Below are positions 1 through 10,206 of a stretch of DNA of 64,000 bases, in pieces. This DNA is from Thelonectria olida. Taxonomy: Eukaryota > Ascomycota > Sordariomycetes > Hypocreales > Nectriaceae. A program made the position numbers and the translations under genes. The stretch's first letter is position 1. Each line of letters opens with the position of its first letter. Location of the stretch: positions 1,658,001 to 1,722,000 of the forward strand of contig JAGPYM010000008.1 of the NCBI GenBank assembly GCA_020736575.1, given 5' to 3'. The notes beneath the pieces are model-generated. The model was not told the DNA's origin. It searched no databases and saw nothing but the letters and a program-made list of their open reading frames with translations.

Positions 1-344
1 ACCTCACGAGGATGGATTCTGAAGAAGCCGTGATCAAAATTGCGCACATTAGACTTGAGAAAGGCGCCTCCCTCAGTGTAGAATGAGCCCGGCCGGTTGG
101 CATTTGGGTGGTAGAATGACTCGGTTCGGATTCGGTCGGCAGGGAACTTGCTATAGGCATTCAGACGGGCATGGAGGAAGTCCCAGAGCTCTGAGGGGGA
201 CTCGGAATCGCCCGGCCATCGGCAGCCTGTAGGCCAGTTAACTAAGTGAACGTTTCAAAGGGGATGTGATTGCCTACCCATTCCAACAATGGCAATCGGC
301 TCAAAGCCATCGTGTTGTTTCGATTCGTAATCAAGCGAACCCAT
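1..344 (-). CDS. Polyketide synthase, N-terminal KS start (runs off left edge)
   Basis: Only the first two exons are visible. Exon 1 (344-278) starts at an ATG and reads MGSLDYESKQ..EPIAIVGMG. A 51 bp intron (277-227, GTAGGC..CTACAG) follows, and exon 2 continues with CRWPGDSESPSELWDFL and PADR..SFYHPN to the window edge. The EPIAIVGMGCRWPG stretch and the following helix are the hallmark opening of a type I PKS ketosynthase, here of the fungal highly-reducing kind because the KS lies at the extreme N terminus with no SAT domain before it. The final visible segment reads FFRIHPREV where the family usually has FFGI. The active-site Cys and all later domains lie outside the window, so product and integrity cannot be judged. 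It faces away from the FAD oxidase at 1080 across a shared 735 bp promoter region, which fits a biosynthetic cluster. Confidence 0.88.
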
Positions 345-1079
345 TGTGATGTGGATAGGTAGCTGCTGTGTGGTTCTTCTGTCAGGTGTATAAAGTTCGT
401 TGCGATGTAAAATGCTCCAAACTAGCCCAAGGTTCTAGATAGTTGTGAAATGTGATGTTCAAATAGCTTGCCTAGGAATCTTGAAGCCTACCCTCTATAG
501 AAACACTATGGTACTATGGTAGAATCTGGATGCTGATCTGTGACTATCTACAACGGGACAACCAACACACATTCTCAAGGCTGGTTAAGCTAAATCCTGA
601 CTGCAGGTTATTCCGTTTCATCCACACTGACATGGCCATTCGCCTCACATCTAAACAAAAGGACTCATCATTCTTAGCTGTGGTTCTCGGCTATAAGTTA
701 GGGTCGCATGTCCTCGCCACCATTGATGTCTTCGGAATCCTTCCGGACTGGATAGAGGATACTTCTGCTTTGCAGGCTGACAGACCCAATGAGAAATAAA
801 TGAAGTACTGTCAGATATGACTGCATGGTCAGGCGTTAACCGGACATATTTGTAGAATTTGCCGTGATATCCGATACGAATTGTGCGAAGCTATCCAGGC
901 CGCCATGACGATAGCACTATTGTTGAGATGAGTATGATCTATGATATGGGGAGTATAAATTCGTAGAGAATGATGAGCAGAATAGGCTATGATACATAAG
1001 AGTAAAACTCACCTCATGATAATCGAGGTACACCATTATTCCAACACCCACTACCGCCTATCCCCCAAAGAAAAACGTC
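345..1079. promoter_or_regulatory. Divergent promoter region between PKS and FAD oxidase
   Basis: This 735 bp stretch lies between two head-to-head genes. A TATAAA box at 954-959, about 120 bp upstream of the oxidase ATG, is the only element I can name. A short open frame at 530-799 shows no recognisable domain and is not called as a gene. Confidence 0.4.
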
Positions 1080-2963
1080 ATGTTGCCTCAACGTCTTACC
1101 CTTCTACTCTGGCTGCTAGCCGCTTGCCCATTTTGCGAGGCATCTCAAGATCCCATCGGCAACGAGTCGGCCGGCATCGTGTATGATTCCAGCGGCGTGC
1201 AGGTGCCTCTGACCAAGCTCGACGAGAATCTGTCCTATTACCTGCAACAATCTATTCGCGCAGAGCTTAAGCGGCGACTGTCTCCCAAGGCCGACGTTGT
1301 CCTTGCTGATGACGCCGAGTTTGCGCATCTGAATCAACGATATTCCAACTATAAAAGGCCCACTTACATTGCCGGCGTCAAGGTCACCGAGGAGATGGAT
1401 GTGGTTCAAACTATAGGTGCTTTGGATGGTTGGAGATGCTCCGCCTGCTGAAATCTAGCCAGGTCAAATATGCCCGGGCTCGAGGTATTCCGTTTGTCGC
1501 CAGAACTGGAGGTCACTCTTTGACTACCTCGCTTCACAGCATCCAAGACGGTATTGTCATTGACATGCGTGGCCTGGATCACATCACGTATGACCCCATC
1601 AAGCAACAAGTGATAATCGGCGGCGGCGTCCAGACAGGAACTTTTGCCACTGCCACGTTTGCGCATGGGATTGAGCTCAGTAAGTTTGGCCACAACCCAT
1701 TCGGCTTTAGGAAATGCCGCTGATAAGATTACTGTACACAGCCGTTGGTTCGTGTCCATGTACGGGAGTGATGGGAGTCTCCTGAATTCCCATTCGTTAT
1801 CGCACATCACATGTTGACTGAGAGCTTTAGGCAAGTATGGTTATCTCAACGACAATATGGTATCTATCCGACTCCTTCTGGCCAACTGAACCGTCGTCAC
1901 GGCCTCGGATGAAGAAAACACGTCCTTGTTCTGGGCTGTCCGTGGAGCCGGCCACAACTTTGGCATTGCCCTGGAAACCACCTTTCAAGTCTATCCGCAG
2001 CAAAATGACGGCAAACGCTACGTGGTTGACTTTGAATTCGAACTCGATGCCGTTGAGGGCATCTTTGAGACAATGAACCAAATCTCCAGCCCGATGCCGG
2101 CAGAGTTGGCCGTCTTTATCATCGGGCGTAGTCGAGGACACACCGGGGGGTTAAGACTCTCCCTCTTTCTTTTGTGCGTTTCATTACTGATGCAGCGATA
2201 AGCCAACAATCAACGTCAATCTCGTCTGGCCGGGACCCAAGTCTGACGCCGCGTCGTATGTCAACTTGTTTGCGGCCCTGTCTCCCGTCTGGCGGGACGA
2301 AAAAGTGGCCACGTGGGATGCTCTGCCTTGGGCGACGTATAACGGCCTCAACAATGTGATATGCACTCCGGAAGGTTGGGCCCGGTTCCCGATAAAGAAC
2401 TTCTATGTCGCCAACGTGCAGTCCTATGACGTGCCAACTATGCGGGCTTTCGTCGACGGTTGGCGCGACATGAACGCCAAGTACGCCGGCGAGGCCCTGT
2501 TCAGCTTCATGTTCGAGTCCTTTCCCCAGCAAGGGGTACGAGAGCGTGCTCGAGATAGCACCGCTTTCCCCTGGCGCATGGAGTCCAATCACTTTCTGTA
2601 TGTATTCATTTGCTTGCTTTCCCTGCCTCTCCTTTCCTACCCTCCCCCTTTGTCCGTCTCTGCACAGCTTCCCCATAGGAATGTCCATAAACGGAAGTGC
2701 CCGACTGACTGGTGTTCATCAGAACGATGGAGGCGGCCGCCAAAAGTCCCCTCAATGAGGACATTTTCGACCGTTGGCTCTCGAAGCAGCAGGATGCATG
2801 GATCCACACGTCAGGATTCGGTCGACTGCATCAATACGTCAATTACGGACATGGATCAAAAGATCCTCCTGAGTCTCTCTATGGTTACGACGCCTGGCGT
2901 CTGGGGAAGTTGCGGGCGCTGAAGAAGGAGTACGACCCGGAGGGCTGGTTCAATGGCTATTAA
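1080..2963 (+). pseudogene. Berberine-bridge-type FAD-linked oxidoreductase, disrupted
   Basis: Joined exons resemble fungal secreted BBE-like (FAD_binding_4) oxidases: a signal peptide (MLPQRLTLLLWLLAACPFCEA), the RTGGHS motif with the flavin-linking His, the GSCPCTGVMG motif with the second flavin-linking Cys, FWAVRGAGHNFG, and a C-terminal YVNYGHG and WFNGY end typical of the family. Such enzymes oxidise polyketide or alkaloid intermediates using covalent FAD. Three lesions are visible. The first intron donor near 1415 reads AT where GT is expected, and no alternative site keeps the frame. The glycine-rich segment that should follow GVMGV is missing around 1775-1830. TGA at 1887-1889 replaces an expected Gly codon. 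Later introns (starting with GTTAAG near 2150 and GTATGT near 2597) still have good sites, so decay is probably recent. It lies beside the PKS start and an SDR gene. Confidence 0.82.
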
Positions 2964-3152
2964 CCATTCACACTAGACGGAGACTCGGAGGAACAGTAAC
3001 CTGGTCTAGTCTCGGGGGGTTATGATGTAACTCAACGTCTTCTGCTTATTATAGCCGAAACAAGCTACATAACTATCTACCAAACAAGCTACTAAGCGGC
3101 CCGACGCGAGGGAGATGCTGCACATAGATGGAGTACGCTGATCAAATGCCGG

Positions 3153-3935
3153 CTAGACCAATAGTGATCCTGAATCCGTACTGATGATTCGGCCCGTAAT
3201 GTTTGCATCCTTCATCAGGTACACATACGCCTCAGCAATGTCTTCCGCCTTTGCGACTCTTCCGGTTGGATGCTTGAAAGCCTCATGGTCCAACAAACCT
3301 TGTTTCTTATCCGCAGGGATGACTGCATCCCAGAGCTCTGTGTCGACCAGCCCCGGGCTCACGGCGTTGACGCGGATGGGCTTGAGGTCGAGCGCAAGGT
3401 TGCGCGCCACGCTGCACACTCCGCCCATGTATCCCGCAACGACGGTCCAGTCCGACACGGGATGCTCCCAGACGGTGCCCGAGGTGAGCGTGATGGACGA
3501 TTCCGGGCCGGGAGTCAGGTGCTGAGATCCAATCTTGGCCACTAGGATCGGGGCGACGAAACGCATCTGGCCGCCGGCGACGATCTTCTCGCGGGTGACA
3601 TCCTTGAGGGACATGATGGGGACCTTGTCACCGGCCGTGTAGACGATGTGGTCGACTGAACCGCCGGGGATTTGCGAAAACAGCCGCTCGATTTCTTGTT
3701 CGACGGCTTCGGTGGCCAGGTTGCAGGGATATCCCTGGACCTGCGAGTCAGGAAACTCTTCCTTGAGCTTTTGGATGGTCAATGCGATGCGCTCGGCCGA
3801 AGACGAGGAGATGGTGACGTTCGCGGAGAATGCCAAAGCGGCTTTAGCTACGGCAAAGCCGATGCCAGAGGTGCCGCCAATGACTAGCACATTTTTGCCA
3901 GCCAGCTTGTTGTAGTTGTACTTGCCGTTTGTCAT
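3153..3935 (-). CDS. Atypical short-chain dehydrogenase/reductase
   Basis: A single-exon 260-residue protein, the usual SDR length. The Rossmann dinucleotide motif is GGTSGIG at residues 20-26, a YTAG replaces the usual NNAG at 99-102, and the catalytic pair Ser152 and Tyr169 is present. The YxxxK lysine is not: residue 173 is Val. Such Lys-less SDRs occur in fungal secondary-metabolite clusters, so activity may be altered rather than absent. RVNAVSPGLVDTELW (about 197-211) is the standard SDR substrate-side segment. The ATG at 3935 was chosen because the residues before it (from a GTG) have no SDR counterpart. It is the only complete frame among the cluster remnants and is convergent with the broken FAD oxidase (189 bp apart). 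It probably acts on a polyketide intermediate; the substrate is unknown. Confidence 0.78.
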   Translation of the reverse strand: MTNGKYNYNKLAGKNVLVIGGTSGIGFAVAKAALAFSANVTISSSSAERIALTIQKLKEEFPDSQVQGYPCNLATEAVEQEIERLFSQIPGGSVDHIVYTAGDKVPIMSLKDVTREKIVAGGQMRFVAPILVAKIGSQHLTPGPESSITLTSGTVWEHPVSDWTVVAGYMGGVCSVARNLALDLKPIRVNAVSPGLVDTELWDAVIPADKKQGLLDHEAFKHPTGRVAKAEDIAEAYVYLMKDANITGRIISTDSGSLLV

Positions 3936-5040
3936 GATTGCAGGCAAGGAAGAAAGAAAGATAAGGGGTTTAGCCAGAAGAATCACACATATGTAGATGA
4001 GCTGGAGGCTTCGATTTAGGTTGACTGCACAGAAGAAGGGTCACCAACCTGACCCTTTAAATACCTCAGTCACATCATGGAACTGTAGCATTTGTGTGTT
4101 TGTCTCTTTGTTTGCTACTCAGACAACTGACACAACCAACAAGTCCGGCTAAAGTCCGTGGTCAACGTTATGCTTGGCCGGGGTTAGTAACCCAAGTCCG
4201 AAGGCGACGGGACATATTTCGTACAAGTAGAAGCCCTAAGGCGGGTAAGGCATATACCCCGATCCCAAAGTTCTTCTGAGTCTGTTTGACACGTTAACAA
4301 ATCCATCTCGAATCCTTTCGCGCCTTTGCTGCGGGAACGAGGAGGAGGAAAGAGGAGAGATGGCATCCTTGCGCTCATCCTTTGCCGCCCGCACCGCCAA
4401 GGCGATCGATCAAGCCAAGCCAGCCAAGACACGATTCCCGTCTCTCCACTAGACTGCTAACTACCTAGCACGCAGATCCATTCCTTATACAGATAACCGA
4501 AGACGACGCACCCTGGTTCTCTCGTTTTACATGTAACTCGATTGGCGGGTTCGCTAATGCCACGCAGCGCCGTCACATCCGGATTGCTCGGTTATTACGA
4601 TAGGGTAGGTATCTTCGAAGAATGAGCCTGCTATGTGATTCTCATAGTGTTGCAGTCGTTCTACTATACCTATGTGGTCAATCAAGGCTAGGAGGGGAGG
4701 CAAATAGAAGCTCCCTGCCACATGCTCAGTTGGTATTTAGGGATTGGCCCGTTGTAGGAACATGGGACGATTCCTATCTCGATTCAACTGCGCCGTATGC
4801 TGTTGGTTGTGCTTACGTGCACCCGCATCCTACCGAGGCGACCTCCTGTGGGTTGCACCTCGTCCTACGAATTCACGCATGTGTCATCGGTATCAGCCTC
4901 TTGGATATACGCGGCGCCGAAGCGTGCATTTTTGGCTTCATAAATAGGGACGTGACCAAATGTTACAGTAACAAGTGCAGGTCAGGACAGCGCTGCAGCC
5001 GCGCAAAGTCGCTCTCTCGACGCAAACTAACTCAACACGT
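3936..5040. other. Intergenic, upstream of SDR and of the bZIP stump
   Basis: I see no supported gene here. Open frames at 4184-4432 and 4622-5056 have no recognisable domain. A TATA-like TAAATA at 4941 lies about 130 bp before the first in-frame ATG of the bZIP fragment and may be its old promoter. Confidence 0.4.
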
Positions 5041-5048
5041 CGGTCCAG

Positions 5049-5222
5049 GAAGATGAAGATTGGACGCAGATCATGGATCCGGCCATTCGCAAGCGGGTTC
5101 AGAACCGCCTATCCCAACGAAAACATCGTAAGTGCGTGTGCTCGGCTTGTCACCTCTCTGAGTCCGGACATGAGTCAAAAACAACGTCACGCGGTGAACC
5201 CCCGAATTCTGACACTGGACTA
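5049..5222 (+). pseudogene. bZIP transcription factor, basic-region stump
   Basis: In one frame the sequence reads [20 protein letters not shown] then LSQRKHR, which matches the acidic lead-in and basic DNA-contact region (NRxxQRxxR) of fungal bZIP proteins. A GTAAGT donor follows at 5128, exactly where many fungal bZIP genes have an intron. No leucine zipper or further exon follows: reading through gives about 30 unrelated residues and a stop, and the next recognisable DNA is an oppositely oriented P450. The frame upstream is closed by a TAA, so the first usable ATG is at 5073. This is most simply the 5' end of a former cluster regulator cut at a rearrangement breakpoint between about 5130 and 5235. 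Confidence 0.62.
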
Positions 5223-5234
5223 TCCGTATCCTAG

Positions 5235-6128
5235 GGGATAGAGACGCATCGCCTCGTCCAGACAAGCTCGGAGGTATTTGCAATTCTCTGCCTCAAAGAC
5301 TTGGATGTCGTTGGCAGAAGCAAATCGCTCATGCAGCTCGTCTCTCAGCTTACCAAGAGCCGTCGGGTGGTGAGCGAGATAGAACATGGTCGCTGTGAGG
5401 GCAGTTGCCGTCGTATTTGAGCCTTGATGCATGTAACAACCAGTCAGCTTATATATCATGGCAATTTTTACTTAATACACACCTGCCATTAAAAGCAGGA
5501 TCGCTTCTCCTAGCAGTTCGTTCTCGGAATAGACCGAGTTTGTTTCTTCGTCGCGGGCATCTAATAAGTGAGTCAGGATATCTTGGTATCCGTCTTTGGC
5601 ATCAACGGAACGCTCAGCGGATCGGTATTGGTTGACACGCTGTTGGGTATATGATCGAGCGTAGTCTGCCAGAACATTGTTTGCTTTGAACATTTGGGGC
5701 ATGATGATGCGATCCAAGTGAAGCTGCTTGAGCAACGGCTCGTGCGATGTCTGCCCTCACACGTGAGAAATTATCATTCTTGGATTCAACCTGGCAACTT
5801 ACGATGTATATGCGAACGGCACGGCGGTGAAAATCAGGAGAATATGGTCCCCTTTCCCATCTACATAGCTAAACGAAGCCCCAAAGTAAAGCCGCCCCAT
5901 AATGTCAAGCATCAGACAATTGGCCTCGTGGGCCCAGTTGAAGGTTCGCCATTGACGAAAGAGTGAGACGGTAGACTATGATGCTGCCCAGTGCCTATAT
6001 CGAGTGCATACGTCAGTTCGATGCCTTTGATTTTGTTTTATTGGCATGGTACTCACCCAGAACACGCCAAAGAGCATGAAGGGAACGGCATGGTTCAAGA
6101 TGGCTCTGACGAGTAATATTCCAGCCAT
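5235..6128 (-). pseudogene. Cytochrome P450, truncated and internally deleted
   Basis: An ATG at 6128 begins a membrane anchor (MAGILLVRAILNHAVPFMLF); an intron follows and then LGSIIVYRL, as in fungal microsomal P450s. The reading then jumps straight to a mid-protein segment (WAHEANCLMLDIMGRLYFG), so roughly a hundred residues are missing. A frameshift follows near 5850 (the old frame continues as PDFHRRAVRIYI). Further exons carry the KDGYQDILTHLL segment, the I-helix (GSNTTATAL in place of AGxDTT) and the K-helix ExxR (DEAMRL). Homology stops there at about 5235. The heme-binding FxxGxRxC region is absent, so no functional enzyme can be made. The retained introns show this was once an ordinary multi-exon gene. 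It lies head to head against the bZIP stump. Confidence 0.75.
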
Positions 6129-7025
6129 TGTGCTATCACTCGTTTCAGGGTGTTCATTACAAATAGCCAGGCGGCCGAGAAAAATAAAACAGCATGGATA
6201 GGTATATATTGAGCGTCAAATTGAGCATCCAGTAACTGAAAGGACATCCACAATTCTACATGTTGGCTTGCGCCGGGAGTTGAGCGACGTTATCTCCAGG
6301 TCATGATGTCGCCTTACACATATGTACCTATTTGAACGAGACGAGGAAAGATGCGAACTTATTGACAAGGATGGGCCGTTTAATGTCTGACAGCATCCTT
6401 GCTCCATGACTGCCGCCCAAATTCAGAGTCTCCGTGGTCTAACCGGACCTGCAGATCAACCCTGACCAAATCAGCCCAGCGTGCGTTGCCAGCGAGATGT
6501 TTCTTGGGACCTTACGTAGTGAGACGGGGAACCAGAGTGAGAGCTATCTCTCGGGCCGCCGGCAGCTCCCGTTCATTCCTTGAACCCCAAGACATTTTCT
6601 AGTGCCGTGAGCCGTGAGCCGGCTGCAAGGGCTGGTTACATGCAGCATGTGGGAGTGAATATGAGACATGAGGCAGCATCTGCCCGTCTTTACCGTGCAA
6701 CCGCAGATACTGACTCGTGATTGACCTTGATTGAGCTGGCAAGTGGTTGCTACAGAAAGCAACCAACAAAGAATGCTACACAAGATGATGGATGTCTTAC
6801 TGCCACATTCCAGTGATCAATGACTACCGTCGTTTTATTCAACCCGCGACACACATGATTACCAAAGTATAAATGCCAGCCTTTCTCCTTCTATTAAGCA
6901 AGAAAGCGATCTAGCAGGTGCCTAATGCGGCGCTCATCTTAACCTTTCCTTGCCTCCTTCGCCCCATCCCGAGTCCACCACCTGAGCTTTATTTCCGCGC
7001 CCATTAATCCTCCTTCATCAAACCA
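6129..7025. other. Intergenic, no recognisable feature
   Basis: About 900 bp with no frame that I can relate to a protein family. Several short open frames on both strands look random. Confidence 0.4.
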
Positions 7026-7860
7026 TCATTTCCCATACAATTCCAAGGTCGAATCAGGCAAACCCGATTCAAAAGATGACAGAGTCTGATTCTCACTCCT
7101 CTTCAAGAACTGGGCCACGTTCTGCTGCTCAACATCAAGCTGATCCAGCTCATAGAACTTGGTAACGTCGTCGTTCAACTGAGCCAGGGTGAGATTGCGG
7201 AACCGAAGAGCCGACTTGGTCTCGTTGAGTCCCGCCGCAGGGAAGAGTCCGATACGGCATGCCAGGTCGTCGACGGCCTTGTGCAGATCCTCGGCGGTAG
7301 AGTAATCATTGTTGAACAGACCAAGCCGTGTGCCCGTGGGCTGGTCAAAGGCCCTGACCCCTAGCAGATACTCGAGCGCCAGGCCACGGTTCATGAGGGT
7401 AGCCAGGAACAGCTGACCCCCTCCGCCAGGCACAAGGCCCAATGCATTCTCAAAGCTGCCCGTACTGGCCTTGGGTCCTGCAAATCGCATGTCCATTTGC
7501 ACGCTCAGCTCTTGACCGGCTCCAAAGGCGCGGCCGTCGATTTGGGCAATGAAGATGGTCGAGGTGATGCTGTTGAAGAGGTTGGCGATGGTGACATATT
7601 TGATTGTGAGGGCTGTTTCGGCATCACTGATGGGCTGTTGGATGCTGGTCACGTCGATGTGGCCCAAGAAGAAGTCGGGCAAGGCACTGTCGAAGATGAC
7701 GACCTTTGGCGGGGGCGTCGTACGGTTGTTGGCTGGATGGATTGAAGGAAGTCGAGTAGATCGGAACAGAGCTCATAGTCGAGGTTGATGGGAGGGTGGT
7801 TGAAAGTCACTCGCGTGACATTGCCCGTTTGTTGAAAGTCCAGTGTCCCGTATCGGGCTG
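7026..7860 (-). pseudogene. Enoyl-CoA hydratase/isomerase-like protein, damaged 5' end
   Basis: The main frame (up to about 7715) carries the crotonase fold signatures: FIAQIDGRAFGAGQELSVQMDMRFAG-type oxyanion segment, then ENALGLVPGGGGQLFL, then the C-terminal GLPDSTLELYG. This matches a fungal crotonase family in which a signal peptide normally precedes a RYGTLDFQ start. Here the preceding segment (PARYGTLDFQQTGNVTRVTF and PPINLDYELCSDLLDFLQ) is in another frame, so a one-base change between about 7711 and 7738 breaks the gene. Upstream of PARYG there is an in-frame TGA and no ATG or signal peptide. The role in the former cluster is unknown. Confidence 0.66.
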
Positions 7861-8169
7861 GAGCTTGGGTTGGAATGGCTCAACATATATTAATAGTATC
7901 TTTACGATCGGTGTTTTTTATTATTGTGTAAACTCTTGGTGTATTTTGCTGCCTGGTTGCCTTGCTCTATTTCCATATTGGAGGCCCGGAATAAGGTTCC
8001 TTGAGTAAGGTTTACTCGGCAGGGACTTTCACCTTGAGACCAACCGTGAGCCCTATTGAGAAGCTTATTGTGATAGATACAAGGCTAGGGTTTGGCCTGT
8101 ATCGACCTCTATTGTGTGCCTAGATTATCGGCTTTTTTAATAATAATAATAATAATAACTGCGAAAAGA
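7861..8169. other. Intergenic with short AAT microsatellite
   Basis: No gene is seen. A run of seven or so AAT/TAA units at about 8138-8159 lies exactly where homology to the neighbouring transporter stops, and may mark the truncation point. Confidence 0.45.
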
Positions 8170-9475
8170 GGCTTACCGTAGGTAGAGCATACCCAGAAGA
8201 CGGGCGGAACCAGGAAGTAGGTAAAAGATCGTGCCTGGAAGGATCAGTCAGTCTGAACATACAACTCTGTTTAAGCTTGAGATTCACCATCATCAGAAAC
8301 ACGAAAGTGTTGGGATCCAACTTGTCGATGACCTTCAACTGCTGTGTAAACGGCTTCCTCGGGGGGACGCTTGTAGATTCTTCAAGTCTGACTTCCATTC
8401 GCTCTGTTGTTGGCTGATCTTCGTCTTTGTCCGGATTATCCTCATCCTGCCGTTCAGAAGGAAGAGGGCGTCTGTCGAGGTACATGGTTTCCTCAAAGAA
8501 AACCAAGGTTCCGAGAAATAAAACACATCCAATGGCAAATTCGATCCAGACGAATAGGTTATTCGACAGGCCGCTTGACAACATGTAACTAGCAGCAGTG
8601 GCACTCAGGGTTCCAGTAGTCAGTGCGGCTGTAAGGACGCAGTTAGCGGCTTGAAATATTAAGACACGAGATATGCAATCGTTGATAGAAACAGATGGCA
8701 CTCACAAGTGTACCATCCAAGTGCTTTGCCTCGTTCGTGAAGGAAAAACACATCCGCAACAGCCTGTGCTGGGAGGGCTTCACAAACGGAAGAAGCGAAC
8801 GCATGAAGAATGCGGAACCCCATCAGCACGCTGTATGAACTTGATAGTGCACAGCCAAGAAGACCGGCACAATACTATTCGCGTAATCAGTCTCGCACTC
8901 GCACGGGTGTAGGCTTCAAGGGACACAAGTCAGCTTACGAGTATTATTGAAAGCAGCATCACTAGCCTGCGACCAACTTTGTGGTACAAGGGAACGAATA
9001 TGAGGGATCCTGTGCACAAGTAACCAGAACCTCCAACTTCATCTAAAGAACGGACTTCCAAGGGCATCATACCAAATCCAAAGAGAAGATTTGGGGTACG
9101 TGACGAACTGAGATGTCTGACTGGGCGATTTCTGAACAGCTCGGCAAGATAGTTGACATAAACGCTGGGTCCAAGCAGGGCGCCGTTTGCCAGGAAGGAG
9201 TAGGCAGAAACGAGGAATAGAATGGCATTTTTCTTCCGACGAGTCCACTAGAAATGGATATGACAGTCCTCAGCAAGCTGCTCCATTGTAAAGTGAATCA
9301 CATACATTCAACGGGTCATTGGGATCCTCAGAGGGAGTTGGTACCAGCGAAAGCCCATACGCCGTGTTCCGATCGTCTGAAATGGTCACTATTAGAAAAT
9401 GGACCCCTGGGAGCAGCTGAAGCACCCCATACCAGACGCTGTCATGTCGACCGTCCCAGATACCTTTTGGTCCTC
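8170..9475 (-). pseudogene. MFS drug/H+ antiporter-like transporter, N-terminal half only
   Basis: Joined exons give EDQKVSGTVDM, an intron, DDRNTAYGLSLVPTPSEDPN then DPLN, a further intron, and TRRKKNAILFLVSAYSFLAN, the usual start of fungal DHA1-type MFS exporters, followed by helices with VPLYHKVGRRLVMLL (the loop 2-3 signature), SVLMGFRILHAFASSVCEAL and ERGKALGWYT. The central hydrophilic loop rich in Glu, Asp and Pro (about 8400-8480) is followed by FTYFLVPPVFWVCSTYG, and then homology ends. An extra base in the C-run near 9090 shifts the frame. Helices 7-12 are missing and no start ATG is in frame upstream. It probably once exported the cluster product or a toxic intermediate. A 12 bp tandem duplication (9504-9527) sits at its 5' side. 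Confidence 0.7.
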
Positions 9476-9503
9476 ATGTCTATAGTTGAATCAGTCTCTT
9501 ACT

Positions 9504-9527
9504 CAATGGTTCACACAATGGTTCACG
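9504..9527. repeat. Tandem 12-bp duplication
   Basis: CAATGGTTCACA at 9504-9515 is followed immediately by CAATGGTTCACG at 9516-9527. It is a two-copy direct repeat just upstream of the MFS remnant. Confidence 0.6.
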
Positions 9528-10206
9528 GGTCCGCTTACCTTCTTTCATCGTTCTCGAAATGCTGCATCCTGAGAAAGCCGGGAGTTCTAGAGCTGACGTG
9601 TAGAACCGCTGGGTATTATTTCGGATAAGTACAGTGGCGGTTTTATTCAGACGATTGACACGAGTCTAAATAATCTCAGATGGACACGATCCGCCTGAGA
9701 AATATGTATTCAAGTACTCTAAAGATCCCTCGGAAGCAAAGTGACGGACATGCAACCACCCCTTGCTTGTCTTCTGGCGAAGATCTGATCCGTAATGAGA
9801 CTAGACCTCATACTGCCGAGGGAGCCATAGAGACTTGGCCTAGAATGGAATCCCTACCGAGGCAGCCTTTCCCTTGTAAGTAATCCTACCGACAGTCCTC
9901 TTAGACGCTGACATCCGTCGGCTATCTAATAAGCTGGGACCTAGGGTAAGTCCTCAAGGGGGATGTTGAGCCTCGTAACGTATGACACTATGGTGAAACG
10001 TAAAGATTCAATGCTTCTTCACACGTTTCTGTTCATGATACATCACGGCGAGAGTCGGTCCTGGACTTGATGCAAAGACTACCAGATTTGTCCAGCACCA
10101 GGGTTGTTTTCCTTGTCCCAATAGGACGGCTACATGAGATAAGTAAATCCTCTCTCTACATTTATACGCTACTGTACGACTGCAGCCCAATTGACTCTCT
10201 ATACCG
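9528..10206. other. Intergenic, no recognisable feature
   Basis: An open frame at 9680-9883 on the plus strand has no domain that I recognise. Nothing else is supported. Confidence 0.35.

Noticed and set aside
530..799. 89-codon frame in the PKS/oxidase promoter
   Set aside because: No family resemblance and it lies within a compact divergent promoter.
8138..8159. AAT microsatellite as a CRISPR or transposon end
   Set aside because: It is a simple trinucleotide run without spacers, inverted repeats or target duplication.
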